NCBI GenBank assembly: GCA_003135495.1
Contig: PLBX01000545.1
Coordinates: 1,506-14,421 of the forward strand
Length of the DNA stretch: 12,916 nt
Source: Acidobacteriaceae bacterium
GTDB taxonomy: Bacteria > Acidobacteriota > Terriglobia > Terriglobales > Acidobacteriaceae
Direction of reading: 5' to 3'
Part shown: one piece after another, positions 1 to 5,664 of the stretch
Numbering within the stretch: position 1 is the stretch's first letter
Layout: every line of letters starts with the position of its first letter
Notes under the pieces: model-generated
Told to the model about the DNA's origin: nothing
Database searches by the model: none
What the model saw: only the letters and a program-made list of their open reading frames with translations
Program-made: the position numbers and the translations under genes

Positions 1-464
1 CGCCGCGTTTCCGTATTGTCCTCTTCATTGAACCAGCGCCCCGGCCCCACCGGAACGTTCCGAATCTGGTTGTACTCGGGCGCAATCCCAAACACCTGGC
101 CATTCGTAGATCCATAATCGCTGACAGCGCGAATGTCCTCCCGGTTGAGCACCGGAGAAAGATACTTGAGCGAGCGCGCCTGATTGCGGATGGCAAAATA
201 ATCCTGATAAGTGAAATGGTACGTGCGACCGGACTGCGTGCTGCCTTCGACGGCGGGAATTCGTCCTGGGAAAGTGAACATGATGTCCTGTCCAAGCGTC
301 TTCAGTTGCTTCGCCTGACCACTGCGGAAGCCTTCGCCTAGACCTACAAGAAGAAGCAGCGATCCAACGCCCCAGGCAATTCCAAACATGGTGAGAAACG
401 ATCGCAGCTTATGCGCCCACAAAGTGGCCAGCGATTGGCGAATAATATCGAGGAACATCCTCAT
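1..464 (-). CDS. MacB/FtsX-type ABC transporter permease, 5' part only
   Basis: This is the N-terminal 154 residues of a permease that continues past the left edge. It opens MRMFLDIIRQSLATLWAHKL, followed by a membrane segment at about residues 22-45 (FLTMFGIAWGVGSLLLLVGL). It then enters a soluble extracytoplasmic domain (FPGRIPAVEGSTQSGRTYHF and onward to the edge). This layout, with an Arg/Lys-rich amphipathic start, a TMxGIxxG helix and a long periplasmic core, is that of the MacB_PCD/FtsX superfamily. These proteins couple cytoplasmic ATP hydrolysis to mechanical work across the envelope, for example export of peptides, lipoproteins or toxic compounds. In Acidobacteriota they form large paralogous families, so the substrate cannot be inferred. 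The ATG at 464 was chosen because it precedes the conserved start; a second in-frame ATG lies at 458. No strong Shine-Dalgarno is visible. No ATPase partner is in view. Confidence 0.85.
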   Translation of the reverse strand, partial: MRMFLDIIRQSLATLWAHKLRSFLTMFGIAWGVGSLLLLVGLGEGFRSGQAKQLKTLGQDIMFTFPGRIPAVEGSTQSGRTYHFTYQDYFAIRNQARSLKYLSPVLNREDIRAVSDYGSTNGQVFGIAPEYNQIRNVPVGPGRWFNEEDNTETR

Positions 465-671
465 GATTCGAACCCACAAGTGAGTCGCGCGACCCTCTCT
501 GTCCGAGCAAGGACGTGCGTTCCCGCAGTCTCCATCAGTTGGTACGAAGGCAGGTAGAAGCGAGTTCCACGAAAAAGACACCTCTACGAAGAATTAGACG
601 CCAAAGAAGGCGCGAGGTTAGCCGCGCACTGCTCACCTATGGATTCGGAGCGCGTCTAAGATGCCAACGCC

Positions 672-691
672 GGCGGAGCACATCTTCCGCC
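672..691. repeat. Inverted repeat GGCGGA/TCCGCC
   Basis: Perfect 6-bp arms (672-677 and 686-691) enclose an 8-base loop, with AGTTTT directly to the right. It resembles a short terminator-like hairpin, but no plus-strand gene ends upstream. It lies just before the candidate DUF2911 promoter, so an operator or leader role is also possible. Confidence 0.35.
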
Positions 692-707
692 AGTTTTAGG
701 CAAAATT

Positions 708-736
708 TTGAATAGATGTTCAATGACAGAGTTAAT
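708..736 (+). promoter_or_regulatory. Candidate sigma70-type promoter of the DUF2911 gene
   Basis: TTGAAT at 708-713 and GTTAAT at 731-736 are separated by exactly 17 bases. Each hexamer matches 4 of 6 consensus positions. Transcription would begin near 743, upstream of the strong ribosome binding site at 757. The same TTGAAT-17 arrangement occurs before the GH2 gene. This is a hand match only. Confidence 0.35.
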
Positions 737-756
737 GACAGAGCTCATGAGGAGCC

Positions 757-763
757 AAGGAGG
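757..763 (+). promoter_or_regulatory. Ribosome binding site that fixes the DUF2911 start
   Basis: AAGGAGG lies 7 bases before the ATG at 771. It selects this start over an upstream in-frame codon at 708, which lacks such a site and would place 21 non-signal-like residues before the secretion signal. Confidence 0.8.
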
Positions 764-770
764 CCGTCCT

Positions 771-1838
771 ATGTTTCGAGCAATTTCGCGAGCATCCCTA
801 TTCTGCCTGCTGATGGCAGCGATGCCGGGTGTGAGCCCGGCGCAGTCATTCGTACTTGATCTGCCCCTTGCCAGCCAGCGGGCAGAAGTTTCACAGAGAA
901 TCGGCGTTACAGATATCACGATCCGATATCACCGCCCGCTGGCGAATGACCGCAAAGTGTGGGATGGCCTCGTTCCCTACGGCAAGGTCTGGCGCGCAGG
1001 CGCGAACATCAACACCACCATCACTTTCAGCGATCCGGTCATGATCGAAGGCAAACCGCTCGACAAAGGAACGTACGGGTTGCACATGATCCCCAACGCC
1101 GATGAGTGGACAATCATTTTTTCCAGGAACTCTACCTCGTGGGGCGCCTTCACATACGACCAATCGGAAGATGCGCTTCGAGTGAATGTGAAGCCTAAAA
1201 CCGCCGACATCCATAACGCCCTGACGTATGACTTTGACCAGTTGCAGCCGGATTCTGCGGTAGTTGAACTGGAGTGGGAAAAGGTCGCGGTCCCCTTCAA
1301 AGTGTCGGTCGATGTGCACGACCTGGCGCAGGCCAGCCTGAAGAAACAACTTCGCAATCTCTCCCAGTACACGTGGATCAGCTGGGACGATGCCGCCACC
1401 TATCTACTCACCGAAAAAATCGCGTTGAACGATGCGCTGACCTACGCCAACAAATCCATCGAAAACGAAGACCGCTACGACAACGAAATGACCAAGTCCA
1501 AAGTGCTAGCCGCGCTCAATCACAAGGACGAAGCAATGGCCGCACAAAAGAAAGCGCTAGACATGGCCAGTCCGCTGCAAATTCATATGTACGCTCGCCA
1601 ATTGCAGGGAGAAAAGCGTAGTGACGAAGCGTTCGTGATCTTCCGCGAAAACGCCAAGAAACATCCCGACCAGTGGTATGTGCATTCCGGGATGGCAAGA
1701 ATCTATTGCTCCCAAGGCAAGTTCGACGATGCCGCAAAAGAAATGAAACTCGCCCTCGCCGGAGCTCCCGACAACCAGAAGGTCTACGTGGACGGCCTAG
1801 TAAAACGCCTGCAGGCAAAACAGGACATCAATCCCTAG
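771..1838 (+). CDS. Secreted DUF2911 protein with C-terminal TPR-like helices
   Basis: A 355-residue protein. Residues 1-24 form a signal peptide (MFRAISRASLFCLLMAAMPG, then VSPA before QS), so it is exported. Residues about 32-180 match the DUF2911 family: a SQRIGVTDITIRYHRP strand, then the hallmark LVPYGKVWRAGANINTTITF (about 67-86), then GKPLDKGTYGLHMIP and the paired WTIIFSRN and WGAFTYD segments. Residues about 190-350 are helical and TPR-like, with DEAFVIFRENAKKHPDQWYV and a following FDDAAKEMKLALAGAP repeat. DUF2911 has no established biochemical function. Such proteins are common in Acidobacteriota and Bacteroidetes, often with TPRs. The start rests on the AAGGAGG site. It appears to be monocistronic, since the gene after it is convergent. 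The role is unknown; an extracytoplasmic binding or scaffold role is only inferred. Confidence 0.88.
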   Translation: MFRAISRASLFCLLMAAMPGVSPAQSFVLDLPLASQRAEVSQRIGVTDITIRYHRPLANDRKVWDGLVPYGKVWRAGANINTTITFSDPVMIEGKPLDKGTYGLHMIPNADEWTIIFSRNSTSWGAFTYDQSEDALRVNVKPKTADIHNALTYDFDQLQPDSAVVELEWEKVAVPFKVSVDVHDLAQASLKKQLRNLSQYTWISWDDAATYLLTEKIALNDALTYANKSIENEDRYDNEMTKSKVLAALNHKDEAMAAQKKALDMASPLQIHMYARQLQGEKRSDEAFVIFRENAKKHPDQWYVHSGMARIYCSQGKFDDAAKEMKLALAGAPDNQKVYVDGLVKRLQAKQDINP

Positions 1839-1840
1839 CG

Positions 1841-1915
1841 GCAAGTTGTCATCCTAAGCGAATACAGCAACTTGTCATCCTGAGCGAAGCGGAGACTTCA
1901 CGAAGTGAAGTCCCC
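1841..1915. repeat. CATCCTGAGCGAA-type intergenic repeat: two head copies plus a hairpin
   Basis: Two 22-base copies lie in direct orientation at 1841-1862 and 1867-1888, differing at 2 positions with a 26-base period. Both carry TTGTCATCCT(A/G)AGCGAA. The second copy runs into an inverted repeat with 11-bp arms (1891-1901 and 1905-1915, one mismatch) around the loop GAA, containing GACTTCAC and GTGAAGTC, then CGCAGTCGAAGGACC. From general knowledge, TCATCCTGAGCGAAGC with a downstream CGCAGTCGAAGGACC is a repeated intergenic element in acidobacterial and some other genomes. Only one locus is visible here, so its repetition in this genome is not shown. Confidence 0.7.
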
Positions 1916-1922
1916 GCGCAGT

Positions 1923-1967
1923 CGAAGGACCCCTACACCCACCCGAGTGCTCCGCCCTTCGTTTTTT
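1923..1967 (+). terminator. Possible terminator after the DUF2911 gene
   Basis: CGAAGG (1923-1928) can pair with CCTTCG (1956-1961), and six T residues follow (1962-1967). The stem is only 6 bp and the loop is long (27 bases), so it is a weak intrinsic terminator by itself. The stronger hairpin just upstream (1891-1915) may add to it. Confidence 0.35.
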
Positions 1968-2053
1968 AAAGAGTGGAATTCAACCGTAGTCTCCCGCGTG
2001 ACCCCCGTCGCCTTAAGAGACGCATCCCGAATCTTCCGCGGCACTATAAGTCG

Positions 2054-2448
2054 TTATGACAACCGGATTACACCAGGAAACCGGTCAAATCCGGAATCGA
2101 AGCTCAATATCTGCTCTATTCCATGACGTTTCATTACCGCGAGATGAACAGCATCCCGTGCCGATAGTTGCCGATACCCTAAAACAATTTCCTTCGCACG
2201 TTCGGTGATGCCTTGATCGACAGAGAACACTTCATCCACGATTCCAAGCAGAGCGTCAAACGCCGGCTGGACGGCTCACGGCGGTTGATGGCGACGTAGC
2301 GGCGCAGTATCTCCTGAAGCACTTCGGCCTCCGTAACCAGGCGTTGCCGATCGCCGACAACTTTTTCAAGCAACCGTAGCGTGTCGCTCTTGTGCGGATG
2401 CGACGCACCGACCAAATACATCGGGATGTTGGAGTCGACGAGAATCAC
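2054..2448 (-). pseudogene. PIN-domain (VapC-like) ribonuclease toxin, frameshifted
   Basis: Two adjacent frames together make one PIN-domain protein of about 131 residues. The first opens [20 protein letters not shown] and runs well to about 2276. The second supplies [20 protein letters not shown] and then SARDAVHLAVMKRHGIEQIL. Adding one G in the GAGCC stretch near 2273-2277 restores a continuous reading ([20 protein letters not shown]). All four acidic positions expected of PIN nucleases are present in the combined protein: D in VDSN, E in TEAEVLQE, D in SARDA and D in FDSGFD. VapC-type toxins cleave tRNA, rRNA or mRNA. The GTG start at 2448 overlaps the upstream stop as GTGA, the usual antitoxin-toxin coupling. 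As written the gene would give a truncated, inactive product. A sequencing or assembly error is the alternative. Confidence 0.82.
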
Positions 2449-2546
2449 TCTGGCAGGCCCGTCGGATATCCTTTTTCAATGTCAGCCAACATGCGGCTAA
2501 TGTCACTCACCGGATATTCATGCCGCGCAGCCGCGCGAGCGGGGTG
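2445..2546 (-). pseudogene. Antitoxin remnant: C-terminal tail only
   Basis: The frame ending in the TGA that overlaps the toxin start encodes 33 residues, ending [20 protein letters not shown] and then PTGLPE. Immediately upstream is an in-frame TAG (2547-2549), then AT-rich sequence with stops. The dehydrogenase gene ends only 62 bases further up, at 2609, so there is no room for an N-terminal DNA-binding domain. I read this as the surviving tail of a VapB-like antitoxin whose 5' part was deleted. The family of the missing domain cannot be told. A minimal 21-residue product from GTG at 2510 is possible but unlikely to be functional. Confidence 0.6.
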
Positions 2547-2550
2547 CTAG

Positions 2551-2582
2551 TAAACAGGGATTAATAGCTTAATAGTTAACAG
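2551..2582. repeat. AT-rich heptamer microrepeat (TTAAYAG)
   Basis: TTAATAG (2561-2567), TTAATAG (2569-2575) and TTAACAG (2576-2582) are near-tandem, with a diverged TAAACAG at 2551-2557. On the transcribed strand the unit is CTRTTAA. The array lies 27 bases beyond the dehydrogenase stop codon, in the gap before the antitoxin remnant. Confidence 0.6.
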
Positions 2583-2608
2583 TAGAAAAGTGGGAAGAAA
2601 TCGCGAAT

Positions 2609-3550
2609 TTAGCCTCGAATTGACGCTGCACCCGATTCCGGATACTCAAACACTCCCCGCCCCGACTTCCGGCCAAGTCTTCCAGCCTTCACGTATTGCA
2701 CCAGCAGCGGACAGGGCCGAAATTTTTCGCCAAGAGATTTATGCAGGTATTCGAGGATGTGCAGCCGCGTATCAAGGCCGACCAGATCGACCAATTCGAA
2801 CGGTCCCATGGGATGATTCAGTCCGAGCTTCAGCGCTTTGTCGATGTCCTCGGCGCTGGCCACGCCTTCCTGCAGCATGTAGAAAGCTTCGTTCCCGATC
2901 ATGGCGTTGATGCGGCTGGTGATAAATCCAGGAGACTCTTTGATCACCACAACTTCTTTTCGCATGCGCTTGCCAACCTCGACGACAGCGGCTAGAGTCT
3001 CGTCATCGGTCTCAAGAGCGCGCACCACTTCGAGCAACTTCATCTTGTGCACCGGATTGAAAAAGTGCATTCCAACGCACTTCTTAGCGCGATAGGTCAC
3101 GCTCGCAATTTCGGTAACGCTGAGAGACGAAGTGTTCGAGGCGAGAATCGTCGTTGGACGGCAGATCTTGTCGAGCATGGTAAAGATCTCGATCTTCGAT
3201 TCCATTTCCTCCGGAACAGCTTCGATAATGAGATCGGCGTCGCGCGCTGCCTCATCCACCGAGCCCGCATACTCGAGCCGGGAAAACGCCGCATCAGCCT
3301 CGGAGGCATTGACCTTTCCCAGTTCGACCGCCTTGTCCAGGTTCGACCGGATTTCGGTTTCGGCCTTGCGCAGTGCGTTGGGCAGAAGGTCTTCCAGAAT
3401 GGTGCGATAGCCGCCGAGAGCCGCAGCATGCGCGATGCCGCGGCCCATAATACCGGCGCCGATCACTGCTACGGTTCGAACCTCGGTGCGAACTCCGGCG
3501 CGAATTTCGGCGCGAACTTCTGTTAGAACTCCGGTGCGAACCTCAGCCAC
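2609..3550 (-). CDS. 3-hydroxybutyryl-CoA dehydrogenase
   Basis: A 313-residue NAD(P)-dependent 3-hydroxyacyl-CoA dehydrogenase that interconverts 3-hydroxybutyryl-CoA and acetoacetyl-CoA. The N-terminal Rossmann domain (about 26-205) has VAVIGAGIMGRG (27-38) with the GxGxxG loop. SNTSS (138-142) contributes to the active site, and HFFNPVHKMKLLEVV carries the catalytic His162 and its partner Glu174, 12 residues apart as in characterised enzymes. The segment at 207-214 is PGFITSRI, with Ser212 where the human enzyme has Asn. The C-terminal domain (about 207-303) includes LGLNHPMGPFELVDLVGLD. The GTG start at 3550 overlaps the upstream stop (TAGTG) and has AGAGGA 6 bases before it. Residues 4-26 are an extra run of VRTG/VRTE-like tetrapeptides encoded by a 12-base tandem repeat, absent from ordinary homologues. 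The role (fatty-acid oxidation, butyrate or PHB metabolism) is not set by the neighbours. Confidence 0.93.
   Translation of the reverse strand: MAEVRTGVLTEVRAEIRAGVRTEVRTVAVIGAGIMGRGIAHAAALGGYRTILEDLLPNALRKAETEIRSNLDKAVELGKVNASEADAAFSRLEYAGSVDEAARDADLIIEAVPEEMESKIEIFTMLDKICRPTTILASNTSSLSVTEIASVTYRAKKCVGMHFFNPVHKMKLLEVVRALETDDETLAAVVEVGKRMRKEVVVIKESPGFITSRINAMIGNEAFYMLQEGVASAEDIDKALKLGLNHPMGPFELVDLVGLDTRLHILEYLHKSLGEKFRPCPLLVQYVKAGRLGRKSGRGVFEYPESGAASIRG
3473..3541 (-). repeat. 12-base tandem repeat coding VR(T/A)(E/G)
   Basis: Five full units and a 9-base partial unit run from codon 4 of the dehydrogenase: VRTG, VLTE, VRAE, IRAG, VRTE, VRT. The consensus unit on the coding strand is GTTCGCRCCGRR. 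Units differ by point changes, so the expansion is not brand new. The last unit merges into the first beta strand (VRTVAVIGAG). Confidence 0.9.
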
Positions 3551-3756
3551 TATTTGTCCTCTTTGTTAGTCTTGCCCGCCTGCTCCAGGCGTTGGACCAC
3601 GCTCTCGTAGCTCGGTTCGGATTTGCGAATGTATTCGCCAAGGCGAGCGCACTCTTCCTTGGTCATCGCCGGAATGCTGGCGCTGATGCGGCGCAAGGTG
3701 GTGGCGATGTCGTCGATGTAATTCATATGACGGATAAGTTCTCCAGTTGCTGGCAT
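3550..3756 (-). CDS. Small protein of unknown function, 68 residues
   Basis: I do not recognise this family. The likely product begins MPATGELIRHMNYIDDIATT and continues with LRRISASIPAMTKEECARLG, ending EQAGKTNKEDK. It is hydrophilic and mostly helical, with no signal peptide, membrane segment or cysteine pair. The ATG at 3756 was preferred to an in-frame ATG at 3831 because AAGGAG (3763-3768) lies 6 bases before it. The longer form would add 25 residues of unconvincing sequence. Its stop shares one base with the dehydrogenase GTG, so the two are probably co-translated. An accessory role for the dehydrogenase is conceivable but unsupported. Confidence 0.7.
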   Translation of the reverse strand: MPATGELIRHMNYIDDIATTLRRISASIPAMTKEECARLGEYIRKSEPSYESVVQRLEQAGKTNKEDK

Positions 3757-3762
3757 GAAAGG

Positions 3763-3768
3763 CTCCTT
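3763..3768 (-). promoter_or_regulatory. Ribosome binding site that fixes the start of the 68-residue protein
   Basis: AAGGAG on the minus strand, 6 bases upstream of the ATG at 3756, supports the shorter product. Confidence 0.75.
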
Positions 3769-3887
3769 ACTTTTTTCTGGCGTGTGCCGCGGAATTGAAA
3801 TCAACGGCCGCGCCATTTGAATACTATTCATTGTTCAACAGGTGAGCGGATTTAGCAAAGGCCTTCATTCGCTGCCAACGTGGGTTA

Positions 3888-3908
3888 AAAGATGAAAGAT
3901 AAAAGATG
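3888..3908. repeat. Heptamer tandem repeat AAAGATR, three copies
   Basis: AAAGATG, AAAGATA and AAAGATG are in perfect tandem, followed by a decayed GAAGAC. On the transcribed strand the unit is YATCTTT. It begins 13 bases after the permease stop codon. I see no classical hairpin terminator in the rest of this 165-base gap (3757-3921), and no promoter convincing enough to call for the small gene downstream. Confidence 0.6.
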
Positions 3909-3921
3909 GAAGACTTCGCCG

Positions 3922-5664
3922 TCAGCCTTCCAGTTTGTATCGCGTCTCCGCAAGTCGATAGAGGCGCCGCCAGAGCAAACGGTTGGTTGTGACTACGACA
4001 GCAGCAAGAGCAATCGTGCTGACAAGAAGAAGATCGAAGTTCTTGGCCTCCGTTGCCGAGGAAATCATGGCGCCCACTCCAACCGTCGAATACGTTTGCC
4101 CTTTAAACCGGAAATATTCGGCGACGATGCTGGCGTTCCACGCGCCGCCAGAGGCCGTGATCATGCCCGTAACAAGAAACGGAAAAATCCCCGGGAGAAT
4201 CAGCTTGCGCCAACGCTCCCATCCGCGAATGCCAAAAACGTCGGCGGCTTCTTTTAAGTCCGTTGGAATCGCAATCGCACCTGCAATCACATTGAACAAT
4301 ATGTACCACTGCGTGCCCAGCAGCAACAAGACGATTGATCCCACTCCCAATCCTCCGCCAAGGCGAATGAGGACGAGCAGCACGACTGGAAACAACGCGG
4401 TAGCGGGAACGGAAGCAGCGATCTGCGCGAGGGGTTGTGCAATTCTTGCCAGGCGCGGATTAAATCCTATCGCCACCCCAACCGGAATCGTCCACAGGGC
4501 ACCGAGAACAAGGGTCGCATTAACGCGGAGAAAAGTCGCTGCCAGGCCGATGCCGATCTGGCGAAAGTCGGCGCTGGGCAGTCCCGCTACGATCATTACC
4601 ACGCGGACCACCGCATAGCTAATTGCAACGAGCGCCGCGATTCCCACGGCACGCGCGAACCAAACTAGCGCGTGGTTTTCATGTGGCGAGTCAGCACGAT
4701 CTTCCTCTCGTCGCGCGAAATAATGCACCATCTGTTCTCTCAAAGGGCGAATCGCTCGCTTACGGAAGACAGCAACGGCCCGAGAATGCTGAAGGAAATG
4801 AAGCACCCATGAAGTTGGGACGCTCGCGCTCTCCACTTGCTCCATCTTGAATTTCTCGGCCCACGCAATCACCGGACGCCACACAAACTGATCGATCATC
4901 ACGATCACCGCGATCATCGTGAGAATGCCCAGCACAATTGACCGCGTATCGCCATCGTCGGCTGCGGCTTGAAGATAAGAGCCTAGGCCAGGCAAGCGAA
5001 AGTCGCTGAATTGCTCGCAGGCCATAAGAAAAAACCACGCTCCCGCCACTGACATCATCGAATTCCAGACCAGACCAATCGTGGCGAATGGCAATTCAAT
5101 CTGGACGAAGCGCTGCCACCAGTTAAACCGGTAGATCGTAGCCGCCTCGCGCATCTCCCGCGGAATACTTTTTAGCGAGGCGTAAAAGCTGAAGGCCATG
5201 TTCCATACTTGACCGGTAAATATCAGCAGGACTGCGCCCAACTCAACGCCCAGTTGACGTCCGGGAAAAAGCGCCGCCATGGCTAGCATCACGCCGGGTA
5301 GAAAACTAAGCACCGGAATGGACTGCAACACGTCGAGCAGCGGAATCATGAAACGCTCTGCGCGAGGCCGGTAAGCAGCAATATATCCGTAAGTGATGGC
5401 GAAGAGCAGGCTCAGCACATACGCGAGTGCAATACGCAGAAGCGAGTATCCGGCGTAAATGGGAAGGGCGCTGAGGCGGCGGCTGATCTCGACATGCGGA
5501 GTAAACGGGCCGAGCCAATTGCGTCCGACTTCGACGATCCCGTAGAAAAGCGCTAGGCCGCCGGAAAGCATGATGAGATCCGGCAAGCCCCCTGCACTCG
5601 GGCGCGGCAAGACCGACCAGATGCGAACCAGCGGCCGAAAAACAATTCGTTGCGGACGCCTCAC
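3922..5664 (-). CDS. NitT/TauT-type ABC transporter permease, duplicated (two fused domains)
   Basis: A 580-residue inner-membrane protein made of two BPD_transp_1 permease domains in one chain, about twice the usual length. Domain 1 spans about 30-270 and has its ATPase-contact loop at 171-192 (MREAATIYRFNWWQRFVQIE, then LP), in which the usual EAA-loop Gly is Arg179. Domain 2 spans about 335-575 and has a canonical loop at 471-491 (KEAADVFGIRGWERWRKLIL, then P) with Gly478. A charged cytoplasmic linker (about 270-330) joins them. This is the architecture of the 'duplicated permease component' of anion-type transporters (nitrate, sulfonate and bicarbonate relatives). The GTG start overlaps the ATPase stop by 4 bases (GTGA), so the two proteins are coupled and should form one transporter. 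No periplasmic binding protein gene is in the window, and the substrate is unknown. Confidence 0.9.
   Translation of the reverse strand: MRRPQRIVFRPLVRIWSVLPRPSAGGLPDLIMLSGGLALFYGIVEVGRNWLGPFTPHVEISRRLSALPIYAGYSLLRIALAYVLSLLFAITYGYIAAYRPRAERFMIPLLDVLQSIPVLSFLPGVMLAMAALFPGRQLGVELGAVLLIFTGQVWNMAFSFYASLKSIPREMREAATIYRFNWWQRFVQIELPFATIGLVWNSMMSVAGAWFFLMACEQFSDFRLPGLGSYLQAAADDGDTRSIVLGILTMIAVIVMIDQFVWRPVIAWAEKFKMEQVESASVPTSWVLHFLQHSRAVAVFRKRAIRPLREQMVHYFARREEDRADSPHENHALVWFARAVGIAALVAISYAVVRVVMIVAGLPSADFRQIGIGLAATFLRVNATLVLGALWTIPVGVAIGFNPRLARIAQPLAQIAASVPATALFPVVLLVLIRLGGGLGVGSIVLLLLGTQWYILFNVIAGAIAIPTDLKEAADVFGIRGWERWRKLILPGIFPFLVTGMITASGGAWNASIVAEYFRFKGQTYSTVGVGAMISSATEAKNFDLLLVSTIALAAVVVTTNRLLWRRLYRLAETRYKLEG

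Larger units (their letters stand above)
465..770. other. Divergent intergenic region between the permease and DUF2911 genes
   Basis: This 306-base gap separates two divergently transcribed genes, so it should carry both promoters. A 66-codon open frame at 515-715 has Arg/Ser-rich composition and no visible ribosome binding site, so I do not call it. Visible structure is limited to an inverted repeat at 672-691, a plausible promoter at 708-736 and a 12-base duplication at 723-746. I see no convincing promoter for the leftward permease. Confidence 0.6.

Noticed and set aside
515..715. 66-codon open frame in the left intergenic region
   Set aside because: Arg/Ser-rich composition, no ribosome binding site, no recognisable motif, and it spans the inverted repeat and promoter region.
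708..770. Upstream in-frame start extending the DUF2911 protein by 21 residues
   Set aside because: It would bury the signal peptide behind a non-signal leader and ignores the AAGGAGG site before 771.
891..1399. Two minus-strand open frames of 140 and 152 codons
   Set aside because: Antisense to the DUF2911 domain, which matches its family well; no ribosome binding sites.
2590..3526. Plus-strand open frames antisense to the dehydrogenase
   Set aside because: The minus-strand product has all dehydrogenase motifs; the plus-strand frames do not resemble proteins.
3983..4618. 211-codon plus-strand open frame
   Set aside because: It is antisense to the duplicated permease, whose protein has clear membrane domains and EAA loops. 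The antisense translation has no coherent motif.
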